64,000 bases of DNA, taken from positions 42,245 to 106,244 of the forward strand of contig NZ_BCWX01000011.1 in NCBI RefSeq assembly GCF_001894805.1. The letters run 5' to 3'. Position 1 is the first letter of the stretch, and each line of letters opens with the position of its first letter. A program made the translations under genes and the position numbers. Of the stretch, positions 42,972 through 50,845 are shown piece after piece. The notes under the pieces were generated by a model. It saw only the letters and a list, made by a program, of their open reading frames with translations. It had not been told where the DNA came from and searched no databases. Origin of the DNA: Rhodococcus globerulus NBRC 14531 (GTDB lineage Bacteria; Actinomycetota; Actinomycetes; Mycobacteriales; Mycobacteriaceae).

Positions 42972-44233
42972 GATGTGGTCCTCACTGTTGTCGGGGTGGA
43001 TTCGAAATCGACGCCGAACAAGGCGTCGTAGTCTGGCAATGCCCGCAACGAGACGGGATGCCCGTCGATGTGCCGGCGTGTGGCCGCTGCTGTGCGGCGG
43101 CGGCGTTCGTCCGCCAATCCGCGGCGCAGTTGCGCGGCAACACTGACGTGATCGGGATCGGTGACGACCACATGCTTCGCCCACGATCGGTCATGACGAG
43201 CCACGATCTGTCCGTCGCAGCGTGCCACCACACGAGTCGGGCTGGCGCTCACATCGACGAACCGGCCGATCACTCGCGGATCGATCGAATAGTCGGCGCC
43301 GTCGACACGCACGTAGTAATCCCGTGCCAACCGGATCCGGTGCGTGAGTCCGATCGCCGGAATGACCGGTGGCAGTTCGATCATCGCCGCAACGTCGGTG
43401 GCGAGCAGATCGACCGGTCGGCCACCGATCGCCCTCACAGTGCGAGTATTCGCCCGTGTGAGCCAGTCATGGAGTTGAGTGTTGAAATCAGTCGGTGAGG
43501 TGAAGCGTCGGCCAGGCAGAAACGAGGTCTCCAGGTAGCCGTTGGCGCGTTCGACCATGCCCTTGTATTCCGGGTCTCGCGGTGGCGCCAACTGGATCCG
43601 GGTCGCTAAGGTTCCGGCAAACGCAGCAGCAGGTGTGGTGACTTTCCCGGTGCCGCCGATTGCTGACTCTCGGTCCCACACCAGCGTTTTCGGGACCTTA
43701 CCCAACCCTGAGATTAGTTCCCACATCCCCGACAAGATGTCACCACCTTGCCTGGACGGGATCATCACTGCCGAGATGAACCGCGAGTATCCCGACGTCA
43801 TCACCAACACCGGCAGTACCCGTTCCTGACCGCCACCGACCGGCACCACGGTCTCGGGAAACCACAAGTCGCACTGCGCGATCGCGCCAGGCTTGTAGAC
43901 GAAACGATCCACCGGATCGACACCCACGTACTCCGGACGGATCTCACGAATGCGGTCCTTGATCGTGGTGATCGAATGCTGCCACCCGATGCGCTCGGCG
44001 ATCACCGTTGCCGGCATCCGAGGGAATTCCGACAACAGTGCCCGCACCTGCGGCTCGACTGTATCGGCGAGGGTGCGTTGCGGTTTTCGTTGATACTTCG
44101 GAGGACGATCCGATGCCAACGCCGAGCGCACGGTATTGCGAGTCACCCCCAACCGCCGCGCGATCTCGCTGATCGACAGGCTCTCAGCCCGATGCAAACG
44201 GCGGATCTCCGCCCAATCTTCCACTGAAATCAC
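42968..44233 (-). CDS. istA: IS21-family transposase IstA
   Basis: 421 residues from GTG 44233 (a TTG at 44251 and a GTG at 44224 are also possible). The helix-turn-helix is SISEIARRLGVTRNTVRSALASDRPP. The DDE catalytic core shows AIAQCDLWFPE, KTLVWDRESAIG and RDPEYKGMVERANGYLETSF. The C-terminal part has YYVRVDGADYSIDPRVIGR, typical of IstA. It belongs to a different subgroup from the truncated istA at 35-36.7 kb. Confidence 0.92.
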   Translation of the reverse strand: MISVEDWAEIRRLHRAESLSISEIARRLGVTRNTVRSALASDRPPKYQRKPQRTLADTVEPQVRALLSEFPRMPATVIAERIGWQHSITTIKDRIREIRPEYVGVDPVDRFVYKPGAIAQCDLWFPETVVPVGGGQERVLPVLVMTSGYSRFISAVMIPSRQGGDILSGMWELISGLGKVPKTLVWDRESAIGGTGKVTTPAAAFAGTLATRIQLAPPRDPEYKGMVERANGYLETSFLPGRRFTSPTDFNTQLHDWLTRANTRTVRAIGGRPVDLLATDVAAMIELPPVIPAIGLTHRIRLARDYYVRVDGADYSIDPRVIGRFVDVSASPTRVVARCDGQIVARHDRSWAKHVVVTDPDHVSVAAQLRRGLADERRRRTAAATRRHIDGHPVSLRALPDYDALFGVDFESTPTTVRTTS

Positions 44234-44304
44234 CCCACCACACTCACGCAAGGTGGTTAATTTTCGTCCGACGACATCCGTTCAGTTTTCACCCGTCGTC
44301 GACA

Positions 44305-44611
44305 CGGTTCTAGATGCAGGAAGGAAGCAATCCCCAGGCAATCCTTCGCGAGCTGCTCGAAAAGTCAGGCCCGCCGCAGACTGCCCCACTCCTCATAGTT
44401 CACGGTGAACATGGAGCATTCCTTTCGCACACCATAGTTGCTCATCCATGCATTTATGAACTCGTAGCGGGCGCCCTGAAGCCGCAGTACCCGTGCAGGT
44501 CAAGTCCTGCAAACCAGCTGAACCAGCCATTGCAGCCCTGGGCCGGTTCGACCCAGGGCCGCATCATGTTGCAAATTGAGACAATAACCGCGGTCTTTCG
44601 ATCGAGCTCAG
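44305..44611. other. IS21 right flank with a hairpin after the HAD gene
   Basis: No complete gene. A minus-strand frame crosses the empty IS21 site (see findings). A perfect 8-bp stem GCCCTGGG/CCCAGGGC (44535-44542 and 44552-44559, 9-nt loop) lies about 50 bp downstream of the HAD gene stop and may be its terminator. Confidence 0.45.
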
Positions 44612-45289
44612 TTAGCTGGGCTCCTGGCCGAACAGTTCCTCCACAACCTCTGGGAGTCTCTTGAGATCAGGCATCTCGGCTGCCACGAGTTCGGCCGGGT
44701 AGTTGGTATTCTCGCGGTTGATGTAGATCGATCTGATGCCGACGCTATCCGCGGCTTCTACATCATGGAACAAACTGCATGCGACATGAATCCAGGTGGT
44801 GCAGTCCGTGCCGGTTCGGTCGCGAAAAGTCTCGAAATGAGGGGCGGCAGGTTTGTAACTTCCGATGTCCGAGCTGGTCACGATCTCATCGATCCCCACT
44901 TCGAAGCTTTCCAATGTGAGCAACAGCATTTCGCGGTCCACGTTCGAGAGTATGCCCAGTCTGTAACCCCTGGCTTCCAACGCCTTCAACGCTTCGTTGG
45001 TGTCGGGAAACATCGGCCAAGTCGGCAGTGTTCTGCCGAGTACGTCCAATTGTTCCTCGTCAAGTTCGATCTCGCATCGCTCAGCTGCTCGACGGAGACC
45101 TTCAGCGAGTACCGCTCGGTACGCCCACTCCGGGTGTTCGGTCTGGACATTCGGCTCGTGGCGGTGGTACTCCGTGAGCAGCCGGTCGGCATCGGTACCT
45201 GCGACACTATGAAGAGCTGCTGTCATGCCGGACCGCCAATCGACCAGGGTTCCGTAGCAGTCGAAGGTCAGCCATTTCGTCGTTGTCAT
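44612..45289 (-). CDS. HAD-superfamily hydrolase, haloacid-dehalogenase type II fold
   Basis: 225 residues. HAD motif I is TFDCYGTLVDW with the nucleophilic Asp, motif II is GILSNVDRE, and the motif III lysine is in IGSYKPAAPHF. Motif IV is HVACSLFHDVEAADSVG. In true L-2-haloacid dehalogenases motif IV has a Ser-x-Asn-x-x-Asp pattern; here those positions are Cys, Leu and Asp. Dehalogenation is therefore doubtful, and phosphatase or unknown hydrolase activity is likely. It stands alone between IS21 and an IS630 relic. Confidence 0.82.
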   Translation of the reverse strand: MTTTKWLTFDCYGTLVDWRSGMTAALHSVAGTDADRLLTEYHRHEPNVQTEHPEWAYRAVLAEGLRRAAERCEIELDEEQLDVLGRTLPTWPMFPDTNEALKALEARGYRLGILSNVDREMLLLTLESFEVGIDEIVTSSDIGSYKPAAPHFETFRDRTGTDCTTWIHVACSLFHDVEAADSVGIRSIYINRENTNYPAELVAAEMPDLKRLPEVVEELFGQEPS

Positions 45290-45333
45290 AGTTCACCGCA
45301 GTCGGCGACAGTGCCTCGTTCGAGTTTTGGCGC

Positions 45334-45546
45334 GAGTTCCTCACCAGCCCAAAAGACCGCAAAAGCGTTGCGGCACTGGAGAAAGACGTCTGGATCGACA
45401 ACTGGAACCAGAACCCGAAACCCTTCGTCTGGCGCAAGACCGCCGAAGAAATTCTCGTCTCCTCGCCAATATATATCGAAGATTCCAGAACCAGCACACT
45501 AGTGCAACGCAAGTCCACGCGGCTGTACCACATGTGTTGTTGCTAG
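45334..45546 (+). pseudogene. IS630-family transposase relic (C-terminal part)
   Basis: The frame reads EFLTSPKDRKSVAALEKDVWIDNWNQNPKPFVWRKTAEEILVSS, the C-terminal IS630 segment in which the WIDxWNxNPxPFxWxKTAxEI pattern is diagnostic. The N-terminal domain and most of the DDE core are missing. The stop is at 45544-45546. Confidence 0.75.
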
Positions 45547-45672
45547 CTCACTAACATACGTATGGGGCTTGGGGTGTATCTGGCGGTCGTGATTGATTCT
45601 TGTTCTCGTCGGATGCCGACAGCGCACAGAGCTGCTATCGCAGCACCTCGACGCTGGTTCCGGCTGTTCCTC

Positions 45673-46536
45673 TTACCTATCGACCTCGGCCGCCAATCGC
45701 GCCAGGGCCCCGATGTCCGCGGAACGACTACCTGCCGGCCACGCCAGCACCGTGGTGACCGCGGCGGCGTCGGTGACCGGGATCGCCACATGTTGTGGCC
45801 ACTGCCACGCACGACTGGAGGCAGGAATTACCAAGAGCGCCTTGCCCAATGCGACTAGCTGGGCTATAGCCGATTGGGTACGCACCTCCGGCCCAGGACC
45901 CTCCGGGTAGCTGCCGTCAAGTTTCGGCCACCGGGCCAACGGCAGATCGGGGATATCTCGAATCAGGGAAAGCGTGACATGCGTCCGCGTCGCGAGAAAG
46001 TGGCCCGCAGGAACAATGGCCACCTGCCCCTCGGCGAGCATATCTTCGGTGTCGAAGCCGTCGAGATCATCGACCGGCCGGTGCATGATCGCCACATCGG
46101 CCCGGCCACCACGCAGCAGCGCCGCCTGCTCCCCGACCTCACACAGCAGCACCTCGATATCAGGAATGTCACTCCGCTTGGCAGCCTCCTCAAGCAGCCG
46201 TTGCAGCAGCTCAAGGGACGCACCTGCTTTCGTCGCAAGCACCAGCTGTCCCCGAGGGCTTCCGGCTCGCCGAGTCCGGTGAGCCGCAGCCTCGACCGCC
46301 TCGATCACCATGCGCGCCTCGCTCACCAGGACCCGTCCGGCGCCGGTGAGCTCGACGCCGCGACGGTCGCGCTCGAACACCTTCACGCCGAGCCTCGACT
46401 CGAGTCGCTGGATCGCACGCGACAGCGGCGGCTGCGCGATACCGAGCCGGTCTGCAGCCCTACTGAAGTGCAGCTCGTCGGCAACGGCGAGGAAATACCG
46501 GAGCTCACGCGTTTCCAGATCAGACACGTCCACCAC
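45673..46536 (-). CDS. LysR-family regulator
   Basis: 287 residues from GTG 46536. The winged helix is LRYFLAVADELHFSRAADRLGIAQPPLSRAIQRLESRLGVKVFERDRRGVELTGAG, followed by the LysR effector domain. It is divergent from a short-chain dehydrogenase gene. A TGATAC-N7-GTATCA site (LysR T-N11-A type) sits between them, so it probably activates that gene. Its left flank is IS630 debris. Confidence 0.88.
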   Translation of the reverse strand: MVDVSDLETRELRYFLAVADELHFSRAADRLGIAQPPLSRAIQRLESRLGVKVFERDRRGVELTGAGRVLVSEARMVIEAVEAAAHRTRRAGSPRGQLVLATKAGASLELLQRLLEEAAKRSDIPDIEVLLCEVGEQAALLRGGRADVAIMHRPVDDLDGFDTEDMLAEGQVAIVPAGHFLATRTHVTLSLIRDIPDLPLARWPKLDGSYPEGPGPEVRTQSAIAQLVALGKALLVIPASSRAWQWPQHVAIPVTDAAAVTTVLAWPAGSRSADIGALARLAAEVDR

Positions 46537-46544
46537 GATACCTC

Positions 46545-46563
46545 TGATACTCCCCGGGTATCA
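46545..46563. promoter_or_regulatory. LysR-type operator TGATAC-N7-GTATCA
   Basis: A perfect 6-7-6 inverted repeat in the 81-bp gap between the divergent lysR and SDR genes. It contains the T-N11-A core expected for LysR regulators. Confidence 0.65.
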
Positions 46564-46617
46564 CAGAAGAGGTGATCGGTCTTGGACAGCACGACCCCAC
46601 GCGGCGACAATCAAGAA

Positions 46618-47334
46618 GTGAACACCACCAAGACAGCGCTGGTCACCGGCTCAAACAAGGGAATCGGCTATGCGGTCGCACATGAACTCGGCACACAGGG
46701 GTTCCGCATCGCGCTCGGAGCCCGCGACGACGCCCGCCGCACCGACGCTGTGGCTCGTCTCCGCAACGACGGTATCGAGGCCTTCGGCGTTGCCCTCGAT
46801 GTGACCTCCGACGCCAGCGTCGCGGCAGCAGCAGCCACCATCGAGCGCGAGGCCGGCAGGCTCGATGTGCTGATCAACAACGCCGGCATCGGCGGCCGGA
46901 CCGATGACGGCGCGCAAGACCCGACCACGATGGATCTCGATGTCCTGCAGCACGTCCTGGAGACCAATGTTTTCGGTGCCATCCGGGTCACCAATGCCGT
47001 TCTCCCACTGCTGCGGCAATCCGACTCACCGCGCATCGTCAACGTGTCCAGCAACATGGGCTCCCTCGCACTACAAACGGGCCCCCAGATGGCCGCCTAT
47101 GCGCCGTCGAAAACCTTGCTCAACAGCATCACCGCCCAGTACGCCCGGGCACTGTCGAACACGAACGTCGTCATCAACGCGTGCTGTCCCGGTTATGTCG
47201 CCACCGACTTCACCGGCCACAACTCGGGCCGCTCGCCAGAGCAAGGTGCCGCCATCGCCGTCGCACTCGCCACCCTCCCCGACAACGGACCCCGAGGCGG
47301 ATTTTTCGACGACGCCGGCCCCATCCCCTGGTGA
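46618..47334 (+). CDS. Short-chain dehydrogenase/reductase (SDR)
   Basis: 238 residues from GTG 46618; a TTG at 46582 would add 12 residues. The Rossmann motif is TGSNKGIGYAV, NNAG is in LINNAGIG, the catalytic Ser is in IVNVSSNMG, and the Tyr/Lys pair is YAPSK. The C-terminal CCPGYVATDFTGHNSGRSPEQGA pattern is common in carbonyl-reductase-like SDRs. NADPH-dependent reduction of carbonyls is likely. Probably controlled by the divergent LysR regulator. Confidence 0.88.
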   Translation: MNTTKTALVTGSNKGIGYAVAHELGTQGFRIALGARDDARRTDAVARLRNDGIEAFGVALDVTSDASVAAAAATIEREAGRLDVLINNAGIGGRTDDGAQDPTTMDLDVLQHVLETNVFGAIRVTNAVLPLLRQSDSPRIVNVSSNMGSLALQTGPQMAAYAPSKTLLNSITAQYARALSNTNVVINACCPGYVATDFTGHNSGRSPEQGAAIAVALATLPDNGPRGGFFDDAGPIPW

Positions 47335-47429
47335 ACAGATTGTGACGATCCAAGGCGCGCAGAAACTTTCGTCTTCGAAATTGTGTTTCGGATTTGCTCT
47401 CTACCAGTTGGAGCACTGACGGCAACGGA

Positions 47430-48632
47430 TTAATCGACTGGACGACCCTGGCGGCCGCGTCGATCCGGTTCCACTGGGAAGCCTTTGAGCTGGTTTGCTT
47501 CCTCAACAAGGGCAACGACAACCAAGACTGTGACAAGGAGCGCGCTGACAATCATGCCTGGCCAGGCACCGCCGACGAGTCCGATGGCTGCGCATGCGAG
47601 CACTCCACTTATCAGGGGACGACTGAGGGTGCGTGTGACCCGAAGCCGAAGCGCTGTTTGGGCCACGAGATAGACAGCGGGGCCGCCAATGACGGCGATC
47701 ATCTGCGCAGACGATAAGCGGTCTGTGGGGTGTGCGATGACCAACTCGTCACCGACCGCCGTCAGAATGATGCCCGCGATGATCAGAACGTGCCCGTAGG
47801 TGTAATAGTCGCGAGCCAACTGTGTGCGAGCCGATGATTCAGCAAGCGCGTGTCGAGCAATCTCGCGGGTCGCGGTGAAGTACAACCACCACAAAGCCGC
47901 AGTCCCGACGAACGCTCCACCGAACGCTATCACGGTCATCACATCGAGTTGAAGATGGGCCACTGTGGTACCCGTGATGACAATCGTCTCTCCGAGGGCT
48001 GCAATGACGAAGAGCCCGAACCGTTCGACGAAGTGATCGGTGGCGAGATCCCATGTCTCCCCCGCCAGCCGAGGCCGGCCGGGGACACGGAAGAAGACCA
48101 GCGGCGCAGAGAAGTCGAGCGCGAGCGCAATGATCCACAAACCTACGCGTGCGACATCAGTTGTCAGGGCACCCGCAATCCAAAACACGCCGGCGGCAAT
48201 TAACCAAGTGAGGATCCGGCCAGCACGCTCACGCTCGAGCGTGCCCTTCTCGGCGACCACGAACGTCAGAAAGAGGTGCCGACCGACCTGGATCGAGACG
48301 TAGGCGCCAGCGAACAGCAGTCCTTTATCGCCGAAGGCCTCCGGGGCAGCTATCGCCATGATCAGACTTGCGAGCATCAGCGCGATCAGCAGGATGCGCA
48401 CGGCGTTGGTTTCCGGGTCGAGCTCGTTGGTGGCCCACGTGGTGTAGTTCCACGACCACCAGACCGCGAGCAGGATCATCACCGCTCGGCCAGCGCCTGC
48501 CAAGGTCAGGTGCTCGAGTAAGAGGTGTGAGACCTGACTGATGGCGAAGACGAACACGAGGTCGTAGAACAACTCCAGCGGCGCCGCCCGTTTGCTCTCG
48601 GGGTTGTCGCGGCGTTGAGCCTGCCGTGTCAC
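47430..48632 (-). CDS. ltrA: LtrA family (low temperature requirement A) membrane protein
   Basis: 400-residue polytopic protein. The family opening APLELFYDLVFVFAISQVSHLL and the later LFVIAALGETIVITG and YYTYGHVLIIAGIILTAVG segments mark LtrA proteins, which have about 10-12 membrane helices and no firmly known function. The GTG start at 48632 overlaps the end of the upstream SDR gene (GTGA), so the two are co-expressed. It converges on the other SDR gene to the left. Confidence 0.88.
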   Translation of the reverse strand: MTRQAQRRDNPESKRAAPLELFYDLVFVFAISQVSHLLLEHLTLAGAGRAVMILLAVWWSWNYTTWATNELDPETNAVRILLIALMLASLIMAIAAPEAFGDKGLLFAGAYVSIQVGRHLFLTFVVAEKGTLERERAGRILTWLIAAGVFWIAGALTTDVARVGLWIIALALDFSAPLVFFRVPGRPRLAGETWDLATDHFVERFGLFVIAALGETIVITGTTVAHLQLDVMTVIAFGGAFVGTAALWWLYFTATREIARHALAESSARTQLARDYYTYGHVLIIAGIILTAVGDELVIAHPTDRLSSAQMIAVIGGPAVYLVAQTALRLRVTRTLSRPLISGVLACAAIGLVGGAWPGMIVSALLVTVLVVVALVEEANQLKGFPVEPDRRGRQGRPVD

Positions 48633-49321
48633 CAGGGGAGCACGCCGGCGCGGTCGGTGACCGTGCCCGTGGGCGTGTCGGGTCCCAGGGTGGCGATGCG
48701 AACAGCCGCCTCGGCTCCGTCCTCGACACTGTGCCCGATCCGGCCGGTGAATTCGGTTGCGGTCTGGCCGGGATCCACCGCGTTGAAGCGAACATCGGGG
48801 ATCGTCTTGGCATACTGCATGGTCAGCATAGTGACCGCACTCTTCGACGAGCCGTAGGCTGCGAGCGGGTACTGCGACTCGACTTGTTCGGGATCCTGGG
48901 TCAGCGTGAACGACCCGAGGCCGCTGGTGACATTGATGACCGAGGGGGTGCTCGCAGCTCGCAGAAGAGGCAGGAATGCGTGGGTGACGCGCACCAGGCC
49001 GAAGACGTTGGTTTCGTATACGTGGCGGATCTGGTCGGCAGTCATGTCTTCGGGTGCCGTGACTTCACCGAGAATTCCGGCGTTGTTGACGAGGATGTCG
49101 AGGTGCCCGGCTTGCCTACGCAGCGTCTCGACTGCAGCGTTGACCGACGCGTCGTCGGTCACGTCCAGTTGGATGAAGTGCGCACCGAGCCGGTCGGCGG
49201 ACGCACGGCCGTTCTCGGCGTCTCGGGCTCCGATCCAGACTGTCTGTCCGGCCTGGACGAGGCGGCGTGCCACTTCGTGGCCGAGGCCCCTGTTACCGCC
49301 GGTGATCAATGTCGTGGTCAT
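48629..49321 (-). CDS. Short-chain dehydrogenase/reductase (SDR)
   Basis: 230 residues from ATG 49321 with an AGAAAGAGA site. The cofactor motif is TGGNRGLGHEVAR, the NNAG motif is LVNNAGILGE, the catalytic Ser is in INVTSGLGS and the Tyr/Lys pair is YGSSKSAV. It is similar in type to the SDR at 46618 but clearly diverged. It is followed by ltrA through a 4-bp overlap. Upstream lie an ABM monooxygenase and a haloperoxidase-type hydrolase in the same direction, suggesting a detoxification set. Confidence 0.88.
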   Translation of the reverse strand: MTTTLITGGNRGLGHEVARRLVQAGQTVWIGARDAENGRASADRLGAHFIQLDVTDDASVNAAVETLRRQAGHLDILVNNAGILGEVTAPEDMTADQIRHVYETNVFGLVRVTHAFLPLLRAASTPSVINVTSGLGSFTLTQDPEQVESQYPLAAYGSSKSAVTMLTMQYAKTIPDVRFNAVDPGQTATEFTGRIGHSVEDGAEAAVRIATLGPDTPTGTVTDRAGVLPW

Positions 49322-49451
49322 AGTTCTCTTTCTGGTATGTGGTGGTGCCGCTACCCTGCACGGAGAAACACGCGGAGCACCAGCGACTTTCGTGGTGGCG
49401 GTAAGACTTGTCGCCACCCGGGATGGAAGGGGACCGCCGACGAGGACCCTT

Positions 49452-49775
49452 CTAGTGATCGGGCCGAAAGGGCAGCAGCAAACGAATGCCGTCCTCGATG
49501 GAACCGTCGATCAGTTCAAGCATCTGCGGGACGAGTTCCTGCATGCGCGGTGCGCTCAGGTGAGCGTCGAGCAGCTCGTGGTTTTCCCAGCGCTCGTAGA
49601 TGATGAACGTGCCGGGCTCGCCGGCGACCTCGTGCGCCTCGTAGTCGATGTTGCCGGGGTCGTTCCGGGACGGCGTGACGGCCGCGGTGATGAAGGCCTT
49701 CAGGTCAGCCTCCTTACCGGCTTTTGCGTGCGCTTCCCAGATCACGGTCACGTACCCGTTGGGTGTGGCAGTCAT
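49452..49775 (-). CDS. Antibiotic biosynthesis monooxygenase (ABM) domain protein
   Basis: 107-residue single-domain ferredoxin-like-fold protein. The ABM pattern is clear in GYVTVIWEAHAKAGKEADLKAFITAAVTPSRNDPGNIDYEAHEVAGEPGTFIIYERWENHELLDAHLSAPRMQELVP. YgiN-like members oxidise quinols or polyketide rings without cofactors. It lies between the SDR and a haloperoxidase-type hydrolase, all leftward. Confidence 0.88.
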   Translation of the reverse strand: MTATPNGYVTVIWEAHAKAGKEADLKAFITAAVTPSRNDPGNIDYEAHEVAGEPGTFIIYERWENHELLDAHLSAPRMQELVPQMLELIDGSIEDGIRLLLPFRPDH

Positions 49776-49862
49776 GTTCGGTTCTTCCGTTCGTTGAGGG
49801 GTTCCGGCCGAGCCCGCGCCAAAGGCTGGCCCGACCGTTATTTGTCTGGTGGTGTTTCCTGG

Positions 49863-50687
49863 TCAGCTCTCGACGAAGGCAAGTAGGTCGGCGTTGATGG
49901 TCTCGGCGTTCACCGTGCACATTCCGTGGGACAGGCCCGGATAGACCTTCAGGGTTGCGTTCTCGATCAATGTCACCGCCAGCTCCGACGAGTCGGCGAT
50001 GGGAACGATTTGGTCATCGGTGCCGTGCAGGAGAAGCGTGGGAACGTCGATCGCCCGGAGATCCTCGGTGAAATCGGTCTCCGAGAAGGCTTCGATGCCG
50101 TCGTAGTGCGCCTTTGCGTTACCTGCCATTCCCTGGTTCCACCAGTGCAAGATAGCGCCCTGAGATGGCTTCGCACCCGGTCGATTGAACCCGTAGAACG
50201 GTCCGGACGCGACGTCGAGATAGAACTGGGAACGGTTGGTAGCCAGTCGTTCCCGGAATCCTTCGAACACTTCGATCGGCAACCCAGCCGGGTTCGATTC
50301 GGTCAGGACCATGGTCGGCGGGACTGCTCCGATGAGGACGACTTTAGCCACTCGGCCGGCGCCGTGCCTGGCAACGTAACGAGCCACCTCTCCGCCACCG
50401 GCGGAGTGGCCGACGTGCACGACGTCGTTCAGGCCTAGGTGCGTCACGACGGCGGCGGCATCCGAGGCGTAATGGTCCATGTCGTGTCCGTGCCCGACAT
50501 GGGTAGAGCGCCCGTGCCCGCGCCGGTCGTGCGCGACGACACGGTAGCCGTGGCGGGCGAAGAACAGCAGCTGAGCGTCCCAGTCATCCGAACTCAGCGG
50601 CCAGCCGTGGTGGAACATGATCGGCTGGCCGGCGCCCCAGTCCTTGTAGAAGATCTCGACTCCGTCGTCGGTGGCGACGAAGGGCAT
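49863..50687 (-). CDS. Alpha/beta hydrolase, non-haem chloroperoxidase-like
   Basis: 274 residues. The family opening FVATDDGVEIFYKDWGAGQPIMFHHGWPLSSDDWDAQLLFF and the nucleophile motif GHSAGGGEVARYVARHG match the perhydrolase/chloroperoxidase group. The acid is in HGTDDQIVP and the base His in LSHGMC. These enzymes hydrolyse esters and can make peracids from H2O2. It is the first gene of a leftward set with the ABM protein, SDR and LtrA. Confidence 0.88.
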   Translation of the reverse strand: MPFVATDDGVEIFYKDWGAGQPIMFHHGWPLSSDDWDAQLLFFARHGYRVVAHDRRGHGRSTHVGHGHDMDHYASDAAAVVTHLGLNDVVHVGHSAGGGEVARYVARHGAGRVAKVVLIGAVPPTMVLTESNPAGLPIEVFEGFRERLATNRSQFYLDVASGPFYGFNRPGAKPSQGAILHWWNQGMAGNAKAHYDGIEAFSETDFTEDLRAIDVPTLLLHGTDDQIVPIADSSELAVTLIENATLKVYPGLSHGMCTVNAETINADLLAFVES

Positions 50688-50845
50688 GGTGGGCTCCTCC
50701 CGTTCGGCCCGGTATCGGGCGAATTCTTGACTCCACCAGCGTCGCTCGAGCGTGGTCGTGACAGCTTCGGTCAGTTGACTGCCATTTCATGGCCGTTTAC
50801 TCAAGTGCGATCCGCTGCAGCCGGACGCCCCGCCCGTGGAACCCA

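Larger units (their letters stand above)
42088..44304 (-). mobile_element. Intact IS21-family insertion sequence with 5-bp target duplication
   Basis: Terminal inverted repeats of about 53 bp lie at 42088-42140 and 44252-44304. Both begin TGTC and share the internal blocks CGGxTGAAAA and GTCGGACGAAAATT. The direct repeat CGGTT flanks the element (42083-42087 and 44305-44309), the expected target duplication. It encodes istA and istB with the usual ATGA overlap. No frame defects were seen, so it is probably active. Confidence 0.9.

Noticed and set aside
44612..45289. Linking the HAD protein and the FlK-like thioesterase as a fluoroacetate-degrading pair.
   Set aside because: The HAD protein lacks the motif IV residues of haloacid dehalogenases, and an independent IS zone separates the genes.
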